Assembly (NCBI GenBank): GCA_964371945.1
Contig: CAYJPA010000095.1
Span: forward strand, 1 to 21,614
DNA: 21,614 nucleotides
Origin: CAYJPA01 sp964371945
GTDB taxonomy: Bacteria > Chloroflexota > Chloroflexia > Thermomicrobiales > UBA6265
Direction of reading: 5' to 3'
Below are positions 14,878 through 21,614 of this stretch, in pieces. The translations under genes were made by a program, and so were the position numbers. The notes beneath the pieces were generated by a model, which was given only the letters and a program-made list of their open reading frames with translations, had not been told where the DNA came from and did no database searches. The first letter of the stretch is position 1, and each line of letters opens with the position of its first letter.

Positions 14878-15206
14878 AGAGATTTGCCATGAATGGTTCT
14901 AGCGAACTCCGGTTCGACCCCAAAATGAACGCTGCCATTGAAGAGATGGAGAACCTCATCCGCGAGCACTACCCAGAGGCGATCTTCTCGGTTGAGAACG
15001 GTGAGGATCCTTTTGACGTTTATCTCACCGTGATGATCGATGTCGAGGATCGTGACGGGGTGGTCGATGTCTTTATCGACCGACTGGTCGACCTACACGT
15101 CGCCGAAGAACTCCCCTTGCACGTATTGCCGATTCGACCTCCCGCCCGGAATGATGAAATCCTAAGAAGCCGAGCATTATCGAATCGACCGACGCCGGCG
15201 GCGTAG
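14874..15206 (+). CDS. Small partner of the HEPN protein, candidate antitoxin
   Basis: A 110-aa acidic protein that overlaps the HEPN gene by 4 bases (ATGA at 14874-14877); an internal ATG at 14889 is another possible start. It has an amphipathic helix AAIEEMENLIREHYPEAIF, then alternating strands and helices, VYLTVMIDVEDRDGVVDVF and DRLVDLHVAEELPLHVLPI, ending in a Pro-rich tail. The nucleotidyltransferase signature (GS with DxD) of MNT antitoxins, the usual HEPN partner, is absent. From gene order and translational coupling I infer that it binds or controls the HEPN protein. I do not know a named family for it. It converges with the patatin-like gene, 11 bases away. Confidence 0.7.
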   Translation: MKRFAMNGSSELRFDPKMNAAIEEMENLIREHYPEAIFSVENGEDPFDVYLTVMIDVEDRDGVVDVFIDRLVDLHVAEELPLHVLPIRPPARNDEILRSRALSNRPTPAA

Positions 15207-15217
15207 TCCGAATCAGC

Positions 15218-16144
15218 TTACTCTGCGCGTTTCGGCCAATCCCAGGCGGGAGAAGGGTCCGGAACGGCTTCGAGATGTTCGGTGATGAAGCGCAGGCCCT
15301 GATCGAGTCCGTGGTCGTACAGTGAGATGAGCCCATGCTCGGTGGCGGCCGTCTCCTCGACGCCCATCGATTTGGGACTGATTGCCGGCCTGATGACTCG
15401 AACGCGGGAGCGCCAAGCCATCTCGGGAATGACGGATGAATGAAAGATGTCGCGATAGATCGGCCCGGTTTCCGACCCGATCGCGATCACCTCGCGATAC
15501 TCCATGGCAGCGAGCTCGAGCGCTGGGCAGGCGCAGGTGTAAGCAGCATCGACGAATGGAATGCCGTCGACCTCGGCCGGAGTGCTCCAGCCGGTCAGTA
15601 ACCGGGTCGACGCGTAGAGTGCCTCTTCGAAATTGTCTGGCGTTAGTCGATGAGCACGATCGGGCGCTTCGGTGTCCCAAACGTGTGCGGTCAAGTTCTC
15701 ACTCGCCCACGAGCGATCGTTGCGCCCGGCATGGACCTGGAGGCGCCGTCCGAGCGCGCCCGCTCTCGGTCCCTGTGCTTCGATCGCTCCCGCGATTGTA
15801 TGAACCGCGGAGGTGGCGATGCAGAGGCGAGGCGCATCTTTGCTGAAGAGACGCTTCTTGGCGATCAGTGGTCTAAATGAAGCGATATCCGAGAATACAA
15901 AATCGCTCATGCTGTTGCCGGGCAGCCGAAGTGTCGCCAAACCCTCGAGCCAGATATTGACCCCGGTACTGGCGGCGATGCCCGCCGCGGCGCGCATTGC
16001 GGGCATCACCGCCAACGATGCACCCGCATAGGCTTTTGCACGGTATTCATGCGTTTCAAGAGCGCTCAGAACACCGTGCGCGAACGCGGCTTTGAAACCG
16101 ATTCCGCCGCAGGCGATTGCGGTGATCTTCATGTCGATTGTCAT
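15218..16144 (-). CDS. Patatin-like phospholipase-family protein
   Basis: About 308 aa from ATG 16144; ATG 16132 is equally possible. The frame is open to 16261, but the additional 39 residues have no family resemblance, and neither internal start has a clear ribosome binding site. The core resembles patatin acyl hydrolases: ITAIACGGIGFKAAFAHGVL corresponds to the glycine-rich oxyanion loop, YAGASLAVMPAM to the G-x-S-x-G elbow (Ser82 counted from 16261; the last Gly is Ala), and IPFVDAAYTCACPALEL to the Asp region (Asp238, DAA in place of DGG/DGA). The dyad Ser-Asp is kept while flanking glycines are altered, so lipase activity is plausible but not certain. No signal peptide. Stands alone, convergent with the HEPN operon. 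Confidence 0.7.
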   Translation of the reverse strand: MTIDMKITAIACGGIGFKAAFAHGVLSALETHEYRAKAYAGASLAVMPAMRAAAGIAASTGVNIWLEGLATLRLPGNSMSDFVFSDIASFRPLIAKKRLFSKDAPRLCIATSAVHTIAGAIEAQGPRAGALGRRLQVHAGRNDRSWASENLTAHVWDTEAPDRAHRLTPDNFEEALYASTRLLTGWSTPAEVDGIPFVDAAYTCACPALELAAMEYREVIAIGSETGPIYRDIFHSSVIPEMAWRSRVRVIRPAISPKSMGVEETAATEHGLISLYDHGLDQGLRFITEHLEAVPDPSPAWDWPKRAE

Positions 16145-16362
16145 GCTTCGAACCGCGAGCTCAATTCCAAATACCTCGTTTCCGAGGGTAACACGCGTCT
16201 TGGGCGAGAGCGCGATCTTGACGAATTCTGGACCTGGCCGGGGTTGGGTAATCGCGCACAAAAGTACCTACTGGCGATACAAGTCCATTCGTTTTCGCGT
16301 CACGCTGATGCCCAAGAAACCTGCGCCAACGGGCGCCGCGAGTTTGTTCAGGAGGCCACATT

Positions 16363-17451
16363 ATGACCCGGCCCTTTTCTCGAAGGGTGTTTGCCGCATC
16401 CGCGATTGCGGTTCTCGTTGCCCCTGCACGGGTGTCGCCAGTTGCCGCGAAGCCGAAGAAGCGGCAATACGTTGTCATCGATCTCGGGGTACTCGAGGGA
16501 GGCGATTACAGCATCGGAAACGCCATCAATAACAACGGCGTGGTAGCAGGAATGGCCACTACCGGCGCGGGAACCCAGGCGGTTAGGCTCGTGGATCTGC
16601 GACTCGAGCAACTGGCAAAAACTGATGAATCATCCAGCGCGAACGACATCAACAAACAAGGCCAAGTGGTTGGGTTTGTCTCGTCAGCCGCCACCTCGGG
16701 TCAACGGGCGACCCTATGGGAAGAAGATGGAGCGGTCGATCTCGGGACGCTCGGCGGACCGTTCAGCATCGCTTACGGAATCAATGACAACGGCGACGTT
16801 GTTGGTGAAGCGTCGACTCAGGGTGAGGCCGTGTCGCATGCATTTCTTTGGCACGACGGCGCGATTGCAGATCTAGGCACCATGGGAGGCGATTACAGCA
16901 TCGCAAAGGCAATCAACAACAAGGGACTGATCGCGGGTCTTTCGACGACTGAACCCGGCCAGCAGCCATACGGCCCCGGTACGAAGGCGGTGCTTTGGGG
17001 CGATGACGGGATGATCGACCTCGGCGCGCTTGGCGGAGATGTCGCCGCGGCCTCTGGCATCAACGACAAAGGTTGGGTCGTTGGCGGCGCCACAACCGAG
17101 CCTGGCGCCGAGTTTGGAGGCACGGGAACTCATGCATTTATCTGGAAAGATAGCAAGCTGCTCGATCTCGGGGCGTTCGACGGCGCCGATTTCAGCAGCG
17201 CGAATGGGATCAACAAGAACGGGGAGATTGTCGGTTTTGCCGGCAATCCGTATGCCGAGGATCCCAACTCCTCAATGACGGCCACGTTGTGGGAAACGGA
17301 TGGGACACTCGTGAATTTGAACGAGGCCATTCCACTCGGAAGCGACTGGTTCCTGTCCACCGCGATCTCGATCAACGACAAAGGTCAGATCGCCGGACTC
17401 GGAGTGTCCAGCGGTCAATACCGAGGATTCCTGCTCTCACCGGTGAAGTGA
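16363..17451 (+). CDS. Exported HAF-repeat protein
   Basis: A 362-aa protein with a probable Tat-type signal peptide: SRRVFAASAIAVLVAPA, with a twin-Arg at residues 7-8, a hydrophobic stretch and AxA-like VAA near 28-29. The mature part consists of HAF repeats of roughly 45-60 residues, each with a DLG-x-LGG-type turn and IN-x-x-G-x-x-G: DLGVLEGGDYSIGNAINNNG, DLGTLGGPFSIAYGINDNG, DLGTMGGDYSIAKAINNKG, DLGALGGDVAAASGINDKG and DLGAFDGADFSSANGINKNG. Such repeats are thought to form beta-propeller-like extracellular domains; the role is unknown. AGGAGG at 16350-16355 supports ATG 16363. It is the only plus-strand gene of the exported block and is followed by a 24-base palindrome. Confidence 0.9.
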   Translation: MTRPFSRRVFAASAIAVLVAPARVSPVAAKPKKRQYVVIDLGVLEGGDYSIGNAINNNGVVAGMATTGAGTQAVRLVDLRLEQLAKTDESSSANDINKQGQVVGFVSSAATSGQRATLWEEDGAVDLGTLGGPFSIAYGINDNGDVVGEASTQGEAVSHAFLWHDGAIADLGTMGGDYSIAKAINNKGLIAGLSTTEPGQQPYGPGTKAVLWGDDGMIDLGALGGDVAAASGINDKGWVVGGATTEPGAEFGGTGTHAFIWKDSKLLDLGAFDGADFSSANGINKNGEIVGFAGNPYAEDPNSSMTATLWETDGTLVNLNEAIPLGSDWFLSTAISINDKGQIAGLGVSSGQYRGFLLSPVK

Positions 17452-17456
17452 GGCCG

Positions 17457-17480
17457 AGACGACCAGTCGACTGGTCGTCT
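17457..17480. terminator. Perfect palindrome, possible bidirectional terminator
   Basis: A perfect 24-base palindrome: AGACGACCAG, centre TCGA, CTGGTCGTCT. It sits 5 bases after the HAF gene stop and 6 bases before the stop of the convergent minus-strand gene. The hairpin would be stable on both strands, but neither side is followed by a proper U-tract, so it may rely on other factors. Position between convergent genes is the main argument. Confidence 0.55.
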
Positions 17481-17486
17481 TGTTGA

Positions 17487-19733
17487 CTACTCTACTGTTG
17501 CCGGGATTTCCGCGTTCCGGAGCACACGGACTTCGTTGGAGATTCCACCCGGCGGTTCATTGAAATAGACGATCCAGGGACGGCCAGTGATATCGGTCGA
17601 GACGATTGGACGCCCTTGCGTGTCCTCTTGATCCTCGGTCAAGATGACTTCCGGGCCGGGCTCGATTGACCGGTACGGTATCGCCACGGCGCCGACATCG
17701 ACCGATGCCCCGGCTCCAACGTTATAAACGACGTAAACCACGCCTTGATCGCTAATCGTGATTGACGGGAAAGTGCCTCGATCACCGTATGTCAGCAGCG
17801 TGTCGCCTCCCCATTCGGCCGCCCCAGGACCAAGCCTTCGCAAAAAGAGAAACGTATCGGTCGCTTGACGACCGTAAGCCATGACCACTCCACCTGTCGG
17901 GTCAGCCGCGAGATCCAACAGACGACCGCCAAATCCTTCGCCTCGTCCGACGATCAGCGTCTTCGGCGCCGTCCACGCGAGCGGGTCATCAAGCGGCCGG
18001 GTCGCCCATTCGACCCTCGCCGCGGCATTGAGCCCAAGTGACGCCGCGTAGACGGACCACACCATGACGAGTCGTTCTCCGTCCGCCACGATGTGCGGAC
18101 GGCTACCTGCCGCGTCCGTGAAATGAGTGTTCACGAGAACGGGGATCGACCAGGAGGCTCCTGGAACTAGATCGCTGACAAAAATGTCAGCATTGGCCGC
18201 GGACTCGTCTCGTGCCTCAGGCGCGAACGCGCGTTGATCCTGCCAGGCGACATGAAGGACACCAAGATTGTCGATCGAAAGCGACGGTGAGAGCTGAAAT
18301 CCGGATGTCGCCTCCCTAGAAATGGGAGCCGGCTCAACCCAGCCGCCTTTGCCATCTTCGTGGGTATACATGACTTCGCTGAAAACGCCGGTCTTGTCTT
18401 CCGCGCGGTCACAATAGACGAGATGCACGATTCCGTCACCATCGACGACCGCCGACGGGCCCATCTGAACTTCGCCGCCGGGCAGCGCGATAGATTGCGA
18501 CCAGGCGCCAGTGGCCGCGTCGTAGCGCGAGTAGTAGAGCCGCTTGTTTCCTTTGTCGCTCCCGGAGGCCGCTTCGGCGGAGAAAAAGACATATGCCGAA
18601 CCATCCGGTTTGGTGATGATCGTCGGCGCCCAGGCAACCCAAACTGCATAGCTGCGAGTTGATCCGTCCGATTCCAACTTGATTCCGGTCGTCTCCGGCT
18701 TTTGTTGTCGTGCCACGCCGTGTTGATTGGTGCATGAGGCCCAGAGTCCGACCACGCGGGTGCGCGCGTCACGATCCGCATCCTGTAGCCAGCCGGCGTA
18801 CGGCCCGGTCGTGCCAGTTGCAAAGGCGGCGGAGCCGGAAGCAATCACCTCGCGATTGAGCAGTTTGCGGAGCCCGTTGTCGTCTTCGATCCAGACATTC
18901 GCCGCCGTGAGATCGGTTCCGGATTCGAGGAGCACGCCGCTGCCGGCAAGTCGTTCGAGGCGGCGAGTCGATTGGTCGGCGAAGCACTCCTCGCCGACCG
19001 GGGAATCGACGCCGGCCAGCCGGAGTGGACCTTCATTTAGCTGAAGTGTTGCGCCGTCCGTCGTATCCGTTACCTCCGTCTCGACAAGTTCAGGCGGCGT
19101 GGCGGCTTTCGGCAGATTGTCGAGGCTCCCACCGATCTCGAACGCGGCACTCAGTGGAATCGGTGCGCCAGAATGGACGAGGGAAATCTCCGCGGCCGTT
19201 TTGTCGACCCGGAACAAGAGAACAAGCCGCTTGCTTTTGTCGCTGTTGATCTCGACTCCTGCATTGGCGGATTTCGGCTCGAGATTCAACGACTTGGCCG
19301 CGGCCTCGGTTGCCAATCTATTGAAGCCGGCTGGCTCCGTCTCTCCCGTAACCAACATGTTGAATTTGTTCGAAGACAGCTTTGCTTTCTTGCCGCTCCA
19401 GTTCGTAACGTCGGCGACGACAACGATCCAATCTCTGCCGGATGCTTCGGCTTGGTCGAGCTCGGGCACAGAGGGCGCCCTGGATGCAAAGACGATGCTA
19501 ATTCGCCAAATTCCGGACATGAAGACCGGGAAGCTGGGCTCGACGGAGCTGGAAGGCACAGGGGACGCCCCCGGCGACGCGACCGGCGAGACAGCCGGCG
19601 ATCCAACCGCGGTCGCCTCATCTTGCGCGACTGCACGCGACGTAGAGATAGAGAGGACGGGAAACACCATGCCGGCAACTGCCACAAGGATCCCCGCGCT
19701 ACATACAACTGCAATCCAACGCTTCCGTTGCAT
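17487..19733 (-). CDS. Exported multidomain protein with nuclease-like and beta-propeller regions
   Basis: A 748-aa secreted or surface protein. It has a Sec signal peptide (hydrophobic 7-29; cleavage probably after AVA at 36), then a low-complexity SPAVSPVASPGASPVPSSS linker (45-63). Residues about 70-200 resemble a DUF4352-like beta sandwich (WIVVVADVTNWSGKKAKLSS). Residues about 225-335 resemble a staphylococcal-nuclease-like (TNase) fold, GPLRLAGVDSPVGEECFADQ to VVGLWASC, but the usual catalytic D-R-x-G-R segment is missing, so it is probably inactive. From about 360 to the end are sialidase-like propeller repeats (AWAPTIITKPDGSAYVFFS, GPSAVVDGDGIVHLVYCD, SPSLSIDNLGVLHVAWQD). AAGGAAGGG lies 7 bases before ATG 19733. 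Ligand or substrate unknown. Confidence 0.82.
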   Translation of the reverse strand: MQRKRWIAVVCSAGILVAVAGMVFPVLSISTSRAVAQDEATAVGSPAVSPVASPGASPVPSSSVEPSFPVFMSGIWRISIVFASRAPSVPELDQAEASGRDWIVVVADVTNWSGKKAKLSSNKFNMLVTGETEPAGFNRLATEAAAKSLNLEPKSANAGVEINSDKSKRLVLLFRVDKTAAEISLVHSGAPIPLSAAFEIGGSLDNLPKAATPPELVETEVTDTTDGATLQLNEGPLRLAGVDSPVGEECFADQSTRRLERLAGSGVLLESGTDLTAANVWIEDDNGLRKLLNREVIASGSAAFATGTTGPYAGWLQDADRDARTRVVGLWASCTNQHGVARQQKPETTGIKLESDGSTRSYAVWVAWAPTIITKPDGSAYVFFSAEAASGSDKGNKRLYYSRYDAATGAWSQSIALPGGEVQMGPSAVVDGDGIVHLVYCDRAEDKTGVFSEVMYTHEDGKGGWVEPAPISREATSGFQLSPSLSIDNLGVLHVAWQDQRAFAPEARDESAANADIFVSDLVPGASWSIPVLVNTHFTDAAGSRPHIVADGERLVMVWSVYAASLGLNAAARVEWATRPLDDPLAWTAPKTLIVGRGEGFGGRLLDLAADPTGGVVMAYGRQATDTFLFLRRLGPGAAEWGGDTLLTYGDRGTFPSITISDQGVVYVVYNVGAGASVDVGAVAIPYRSIEPGPEVILTEDQEDTQGRPIVSTDITGRPWIVYFNEPPGGISNEVRVLRNAEIPATVE

Positions 19734-19999
19734 TCAACGCCCTTCCTTTGCCCGTGATAGCTGGGCATTCGAATAGATCAGATTTGTTTCTCGTTGCCAC
19801 GATCTACGCGGGGAACGCGAACCAGGATGGATCGACATGCCAGTCGGTGAACGCATGTATCGCGCAGCAATCAGGGTACACGCGCGGTATGGGGCGGGCA
19901 AGCGCGGTTCATCGTATAGGGCAGGCACGTCGTTGAGCCTCGGATCGCGACCGGGGATGCGTTGATCGGTGCCCTCATGGTGATCTGGAACAAGCGAAA

Positions 20000-20022
20000 A
20001 CCGGCTGAGACTCTCAGCCGGT
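20000..20022 (-). terminator. Intrinsic terminator of the Thr/Pro-rich protein gene
   Basis: ACCGGCTGAGA and TCTCAGCCGGT are perfect 11-base arms around one central base (usable as a 9-bp stem with a 5-base loop). On the minus strand the stem is followed by TTTTCGCTT, a short U-tract. It lies about 65 bases downstream of the stop at 20086, in the right orientation. Confidence 0.7.
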
Positions 20023-20044
20023 GTTCGTGGTTCCTTCTTCTTTT

Positions 20045-20064
20045 CCGCGGGCCGGAGCCCGCGG
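20045..20064. repeat. GC-rich hairpin upstream of the terminator
   Basis: CCGCGGGC (20045-20052) and GCCCGCGG (20057-20064) form a perfect 8-bp stem with the 4-base loop CGGA. On the minus strand it lies between the stop codon and the terminator, followed by AAAAGAAGAAGG rather than T residues, so alone it is not an intrinsic terminator. It may protect the 3' end of the mRNA. Confidence 0.5.
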
Positions 20065-20085
20065 GCTGGCAGGCAACGCGAGTGG

Positions 20086-21614
20086 TTATGAGTCGTAGAC
20101 GTTGACGATCACGCGGTTGGTGTGCTTGCAGGGACAGGAGTGGACGTCGCTGATCACGAAGGGATCGGCGCCGTCGGGGATGGTGACGCCGTCGTTGGAG
20201 CCGTTGTATTCGTAGAGGTAGATGGTGTCGGTGCCGTAGGGGACGAAGATTTCGATGGAGCCGTCGCCGTCGGTGGCGATGCCGGTGTACATGGTGACGC
20301 CCTGTGGGTCCTTGACATCGAAGGTGACGCCGGCGGGAGCGGTCCAGCATTCGTCGTGCGGCATTTGACCGGCGTGGACTTCGGCGACGTTGACGAACTC
20401 AGGCATGTAGTTGCAGTTGAGCTTGATGAGGAAGACGGTGCTGCCCTGGGGGTTCGCCTCGAGCTCGTTGATGAAGGTGATCTCGGCGGTCTGACCGGCG
20501 ACGATGGCTTGACCATAGACATTGGGGTCCTTGGCGTAGCCGGAGGGAGCGGTGATCTCCAAGATGGAGTAGTTGCCAGGCTCGAGATCGGTGAGCTCGA
20601 TGCGGCCGTTGGGGGAGCCGTCGCCGAGATCGGAATCGTCGCTGTCGCAGTGCATTTCATCGAAGACATTGAAGTCGTCGGTGAACCAGACCTCGAAGCA
20701 GGCGTGAGTGAGCGGGGAGCCGCTGCCGTCGACTTTGAAGATGGTGAGGCTGCCGAGGGGAACCTCGGTTGGCGGGATCTCGGTTGGGGTGGCGGTGGGT
20801 TGTTCCGGCGTATTGGGCGGCGTGCTGGTTGGCGGTTCCGGCGTGCGGGTTGGCGGTTCCGGCGTGTTGGTCGGTGTGCTGGTTGGCGGCACCGGGGTAT
20901 TGGTGGGTAGTTCCGGCGTGTTAGTCGGTGTGCTGGTTGGCCCACCAGGGGTGCTAGTCGCCGACACCGGTGTTGCCGTTGCGGTTGTCCCATCAGGGGT
21001 GCTCGTCGGTGGCACTGGGGTGCTGGTCGACGGAACCGTCGTCGGCGTATTGGTTGGCGGCACCGGTGTGCTGGTTGGAGGCACAGGAGTGGCCGTCTTG
21101 GTTGCCGTCGGCGGAACGGGGGTATTAGTAGCAGTAGGCGTGGTGGTCGGTGTCGCGGTCACGCTTGACGTGGGAGTCGCCGTCGGCGTCGAATACGTGG
21201 CGCAGGCCGGGGCGCCGCCATTCTTCCAATCGATCTTGAGATTGCCGTAGAGGTTAGTGGGGGTCAGAGTCTCGATCACGGGGCCGCGGACGAAGTCGAC
21301 TTGGAAGTAGCAGTTCGGAACCTGCGTTTCGAGCACGCGCGTCGATGCTGACTGGGAGGCGCTGAAGCGGCCAGAGTCGCGAGGCGATGGGATGTAGTTC
21401 TTGTAGACCTGCTGGCTGGCGGTATTGATGTTCCAGTAGGGCTCGGCTGCTTCGTACGACGCGATCGAAAGTTGCAGGTTCGCACACCCCGAGACGAGAT
21501 CGAAGTAGACACGCACCTTGTCACCGGACTGCACGCCGGTCAGGTTTTGCGCCGCGGTGGTGACACCATTTCGAGTGATCTCGAAACGATACGACTGAAC
21601 GGCGGCGATGCCAT
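20086..21614 (-). CDS. Exported Thr/Pro-rich protein with SpaA/Cna-B-like domain (5' partial)
   Basis: The frame stays open through the right window edge (stop TAA at 20086), so the N-terminus, including any signal peptide, is missing; at least 508 residues are visible. Counting from the internal GTG at 21534, residues 1-111 form a Cys-containing beta-rich domain (VQSGDKVRVYFDLVSGC, VPNCYFQVDFVRGPVIE). Residues 116-259 are a long Thr/Pro linker of TPTNTPEPPTSTP-type repeats. Residues 261-357 match a prealbumin-like SpaA/Cna-B domain: SLTIFKVDGSGSPLTHACFEV, LTDLEPGNYSILEITAPSGY, AEITFINE. A second Cys-rich beta domain (364-482) ends the protein. No LPxTG or C-terminal membrane anchor is visible. 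This architecture is common in Chloroflexota surface or secreted proteins; binding partner unknown. Confidence 0.85.
   Translation of the reverse strand, partial: GIAAVQSYRFEITRNGVTTAAQNLTGVQSGDKVRVYFDLVSGCANLQLSIASYEAAEPYWNINTASQQVYKNYIPSPRDSGRFSASQSASTRVLETQVPNCYFQVDFVRGPVIETLTPTNLYGNLKIDWKNGGAPACATYSTPTATPTSSVTATPTTTPTATNTPVPPTATKTATPVPPTSTPVPPTNTPTTVPSTSTPVPPTSTPDGTTATATPVSATSTPGGPTSTPTNTPELPTNTPVPPTSTPTNTPEPPTRTPEPPTSTPPNTPEQPTATPTEIPPTEVPLGSLTIFKVDGSGSPLTHACFEVWFTDDFNVFDEMHCDSDDSDLGDGSPNGRIELTDLEPGNYSILEITAPSGYAKDPNVYGQAIVAGQTAEITFINELEANPQGSTVFLIKLNCNYMPEFVNVAEVHAGQMPHDECWTAPAGVTFDVKDPQGVTMYTGIATDGDGSIEIFVPYGTDTIYLYEYNGSNDGVTIPDGADPFVISDVHSCPCKHTNRVIVNVYDS
20758..21189. repeat. Degenerate tandem repeats encoding the Thr/Pro linker
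   Basis: About 430 bases of imperfect short repeats; recurring plus-strand units include GGCGTGTTGGTCGGTGTGCT and GTGCTGGTTGGCGG. They encode the PTSTPTNTPEPPT-type linker. The units vary at many positions and have no uniform spacers, so this is a coding low-complexity repeat and not a CRISPR array. It is a likely site of length variation by slippage. Confidence 0.8.

Larger units (their letters stand above)
19734..20085. other. Intergenic region between two exported-protein genes
   Basis: A 352-base gap between two minus-strand genes. The right third holds two hairpins listed separately. The rest (19734-19999) has short open frames on both strands but none with a ribosome binding site, recognisable motif or plausible composition, and I see no RNA gene. 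It presumably contains the promoter of the 17487-19733 gene, which I could not locate convincingly. Confidence 0.5.

Noticed and set aside
16145..16261. N-terminal extension of the patatin-like protein to 16261
   Set aside because: The 39 extra residues show no signal peptide or family resemblance and no ribosome binding site; kept only as an open alternative.
19734..19928. Short minus-strand frame upstream of the exported propeller protein
   Set aside because: No ribosome binding site and no motif; Arg/Pro-rich composition typical of non-coding GC-rich DNA.
20122..20910. Long plus-strand open frame of 262 codons
   Set aside because: It lies wholly antisense to the SpaA/Cna-B gene and is only Gly/Val/Asp-rich low complexity, the mirror of a Thr/Pro-rich and GC-biased gene; no ribosome binding site.
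20758..21189. CRISPR-like array
   Set aside because: The repeats are short, imperfect, in coding frame and without unique spacers of constant length; no cas gene is near.
20708..21250. Plus-strand frame rich in GVLVGG repeats
   Set aside because: This is the antisense reading of the Thr/Pro linker repeats; the real protein domains are on the minus strand.

Overview
The window reads as a piece of a high-GC, free-living bacterial chromosome, most likely Chloroflexota (Thermomicrobia or a relative). This rests on secreted proteins with long Thr/Pro or Ser-Pro-Val-Ala linkers, an F420-type luciferase-like oxidoreductase, a YdeP-type molybdoenzyme with FdhD, and several genes that appear to start as leaderless transcripts. 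The lineage is an inference from style; no rRNA or other phylogenetic marker lies in the window. I found no tRNA, rRNA, CRISPR array, insertion sequence or phage gene.

Layout. 1-437: 3' remnant of an HD-GYP phosphodiesterase gene with in-frame stops upstream. 484-1138: VapBC-type toxin-antitoxin operon (minus) with an operator between its -35 and -10 boxes. 1184-2109: a frameshifted YciI-like gene and a DinB-family gene (minus). 2276-4051: two-gene operon (plus) of an F420-type LLM oxidoreductase and an alpha/beta hydrolase. 4079-4420: unknown small protein (minus). 4539-6502: adenosine deaminase-family enzyme and acetamidase/formamidase, overlapping by ATGA (plus). 6525-6568: a double palindrome between convergent genes. 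6571-9701: fdhD and an FdhF/YdeP-type molybdopterin oxidoreductase (minus operon). 9794-11758: pyruvate kinase-like enzyme with an extra N-terminal helical domain. 11762-12361: possible tiny ORFs and a small unknown protein. 12389-14194: allantoinase/dihydroorotase-family amidohydrolase and a small unknown protein (minus). 14491-15206: HEPN protein with an overlapping small partner. 15218-16144: patatin-like protein (minus). 16363-17451: exported HAF-repeat protein. 17487-19733 and 20086-21614: two large exported proteins (minus), the second truncated by the window edge.

How the genes may work together. The middle suggests nitrogen and one-carbon salvage: adenosine deaminase and allantoinase-type enzymes act on purines and ureides, the formamidase-type enzyme can release ammonia and formate, and the adjacent molybdoenzyme with FdhD could in principle oxidise formate. 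This is inference from gene order. Two candidate toxin-antitoxin modules (VapBC; HEPN plus partner) lie at either side, and the last third is dominated by exported proteins with repeat or beta-rich folds.

The items most worth following up are the HEPN pair whose partner lacks nucleotidyltransferase motifs, the pyruvate kinase-like enzyme with a potassium-independence signature, the recurrent leaderless-promoter geometry, the YciI frameshift, and the double palindrome at 6525-6568.
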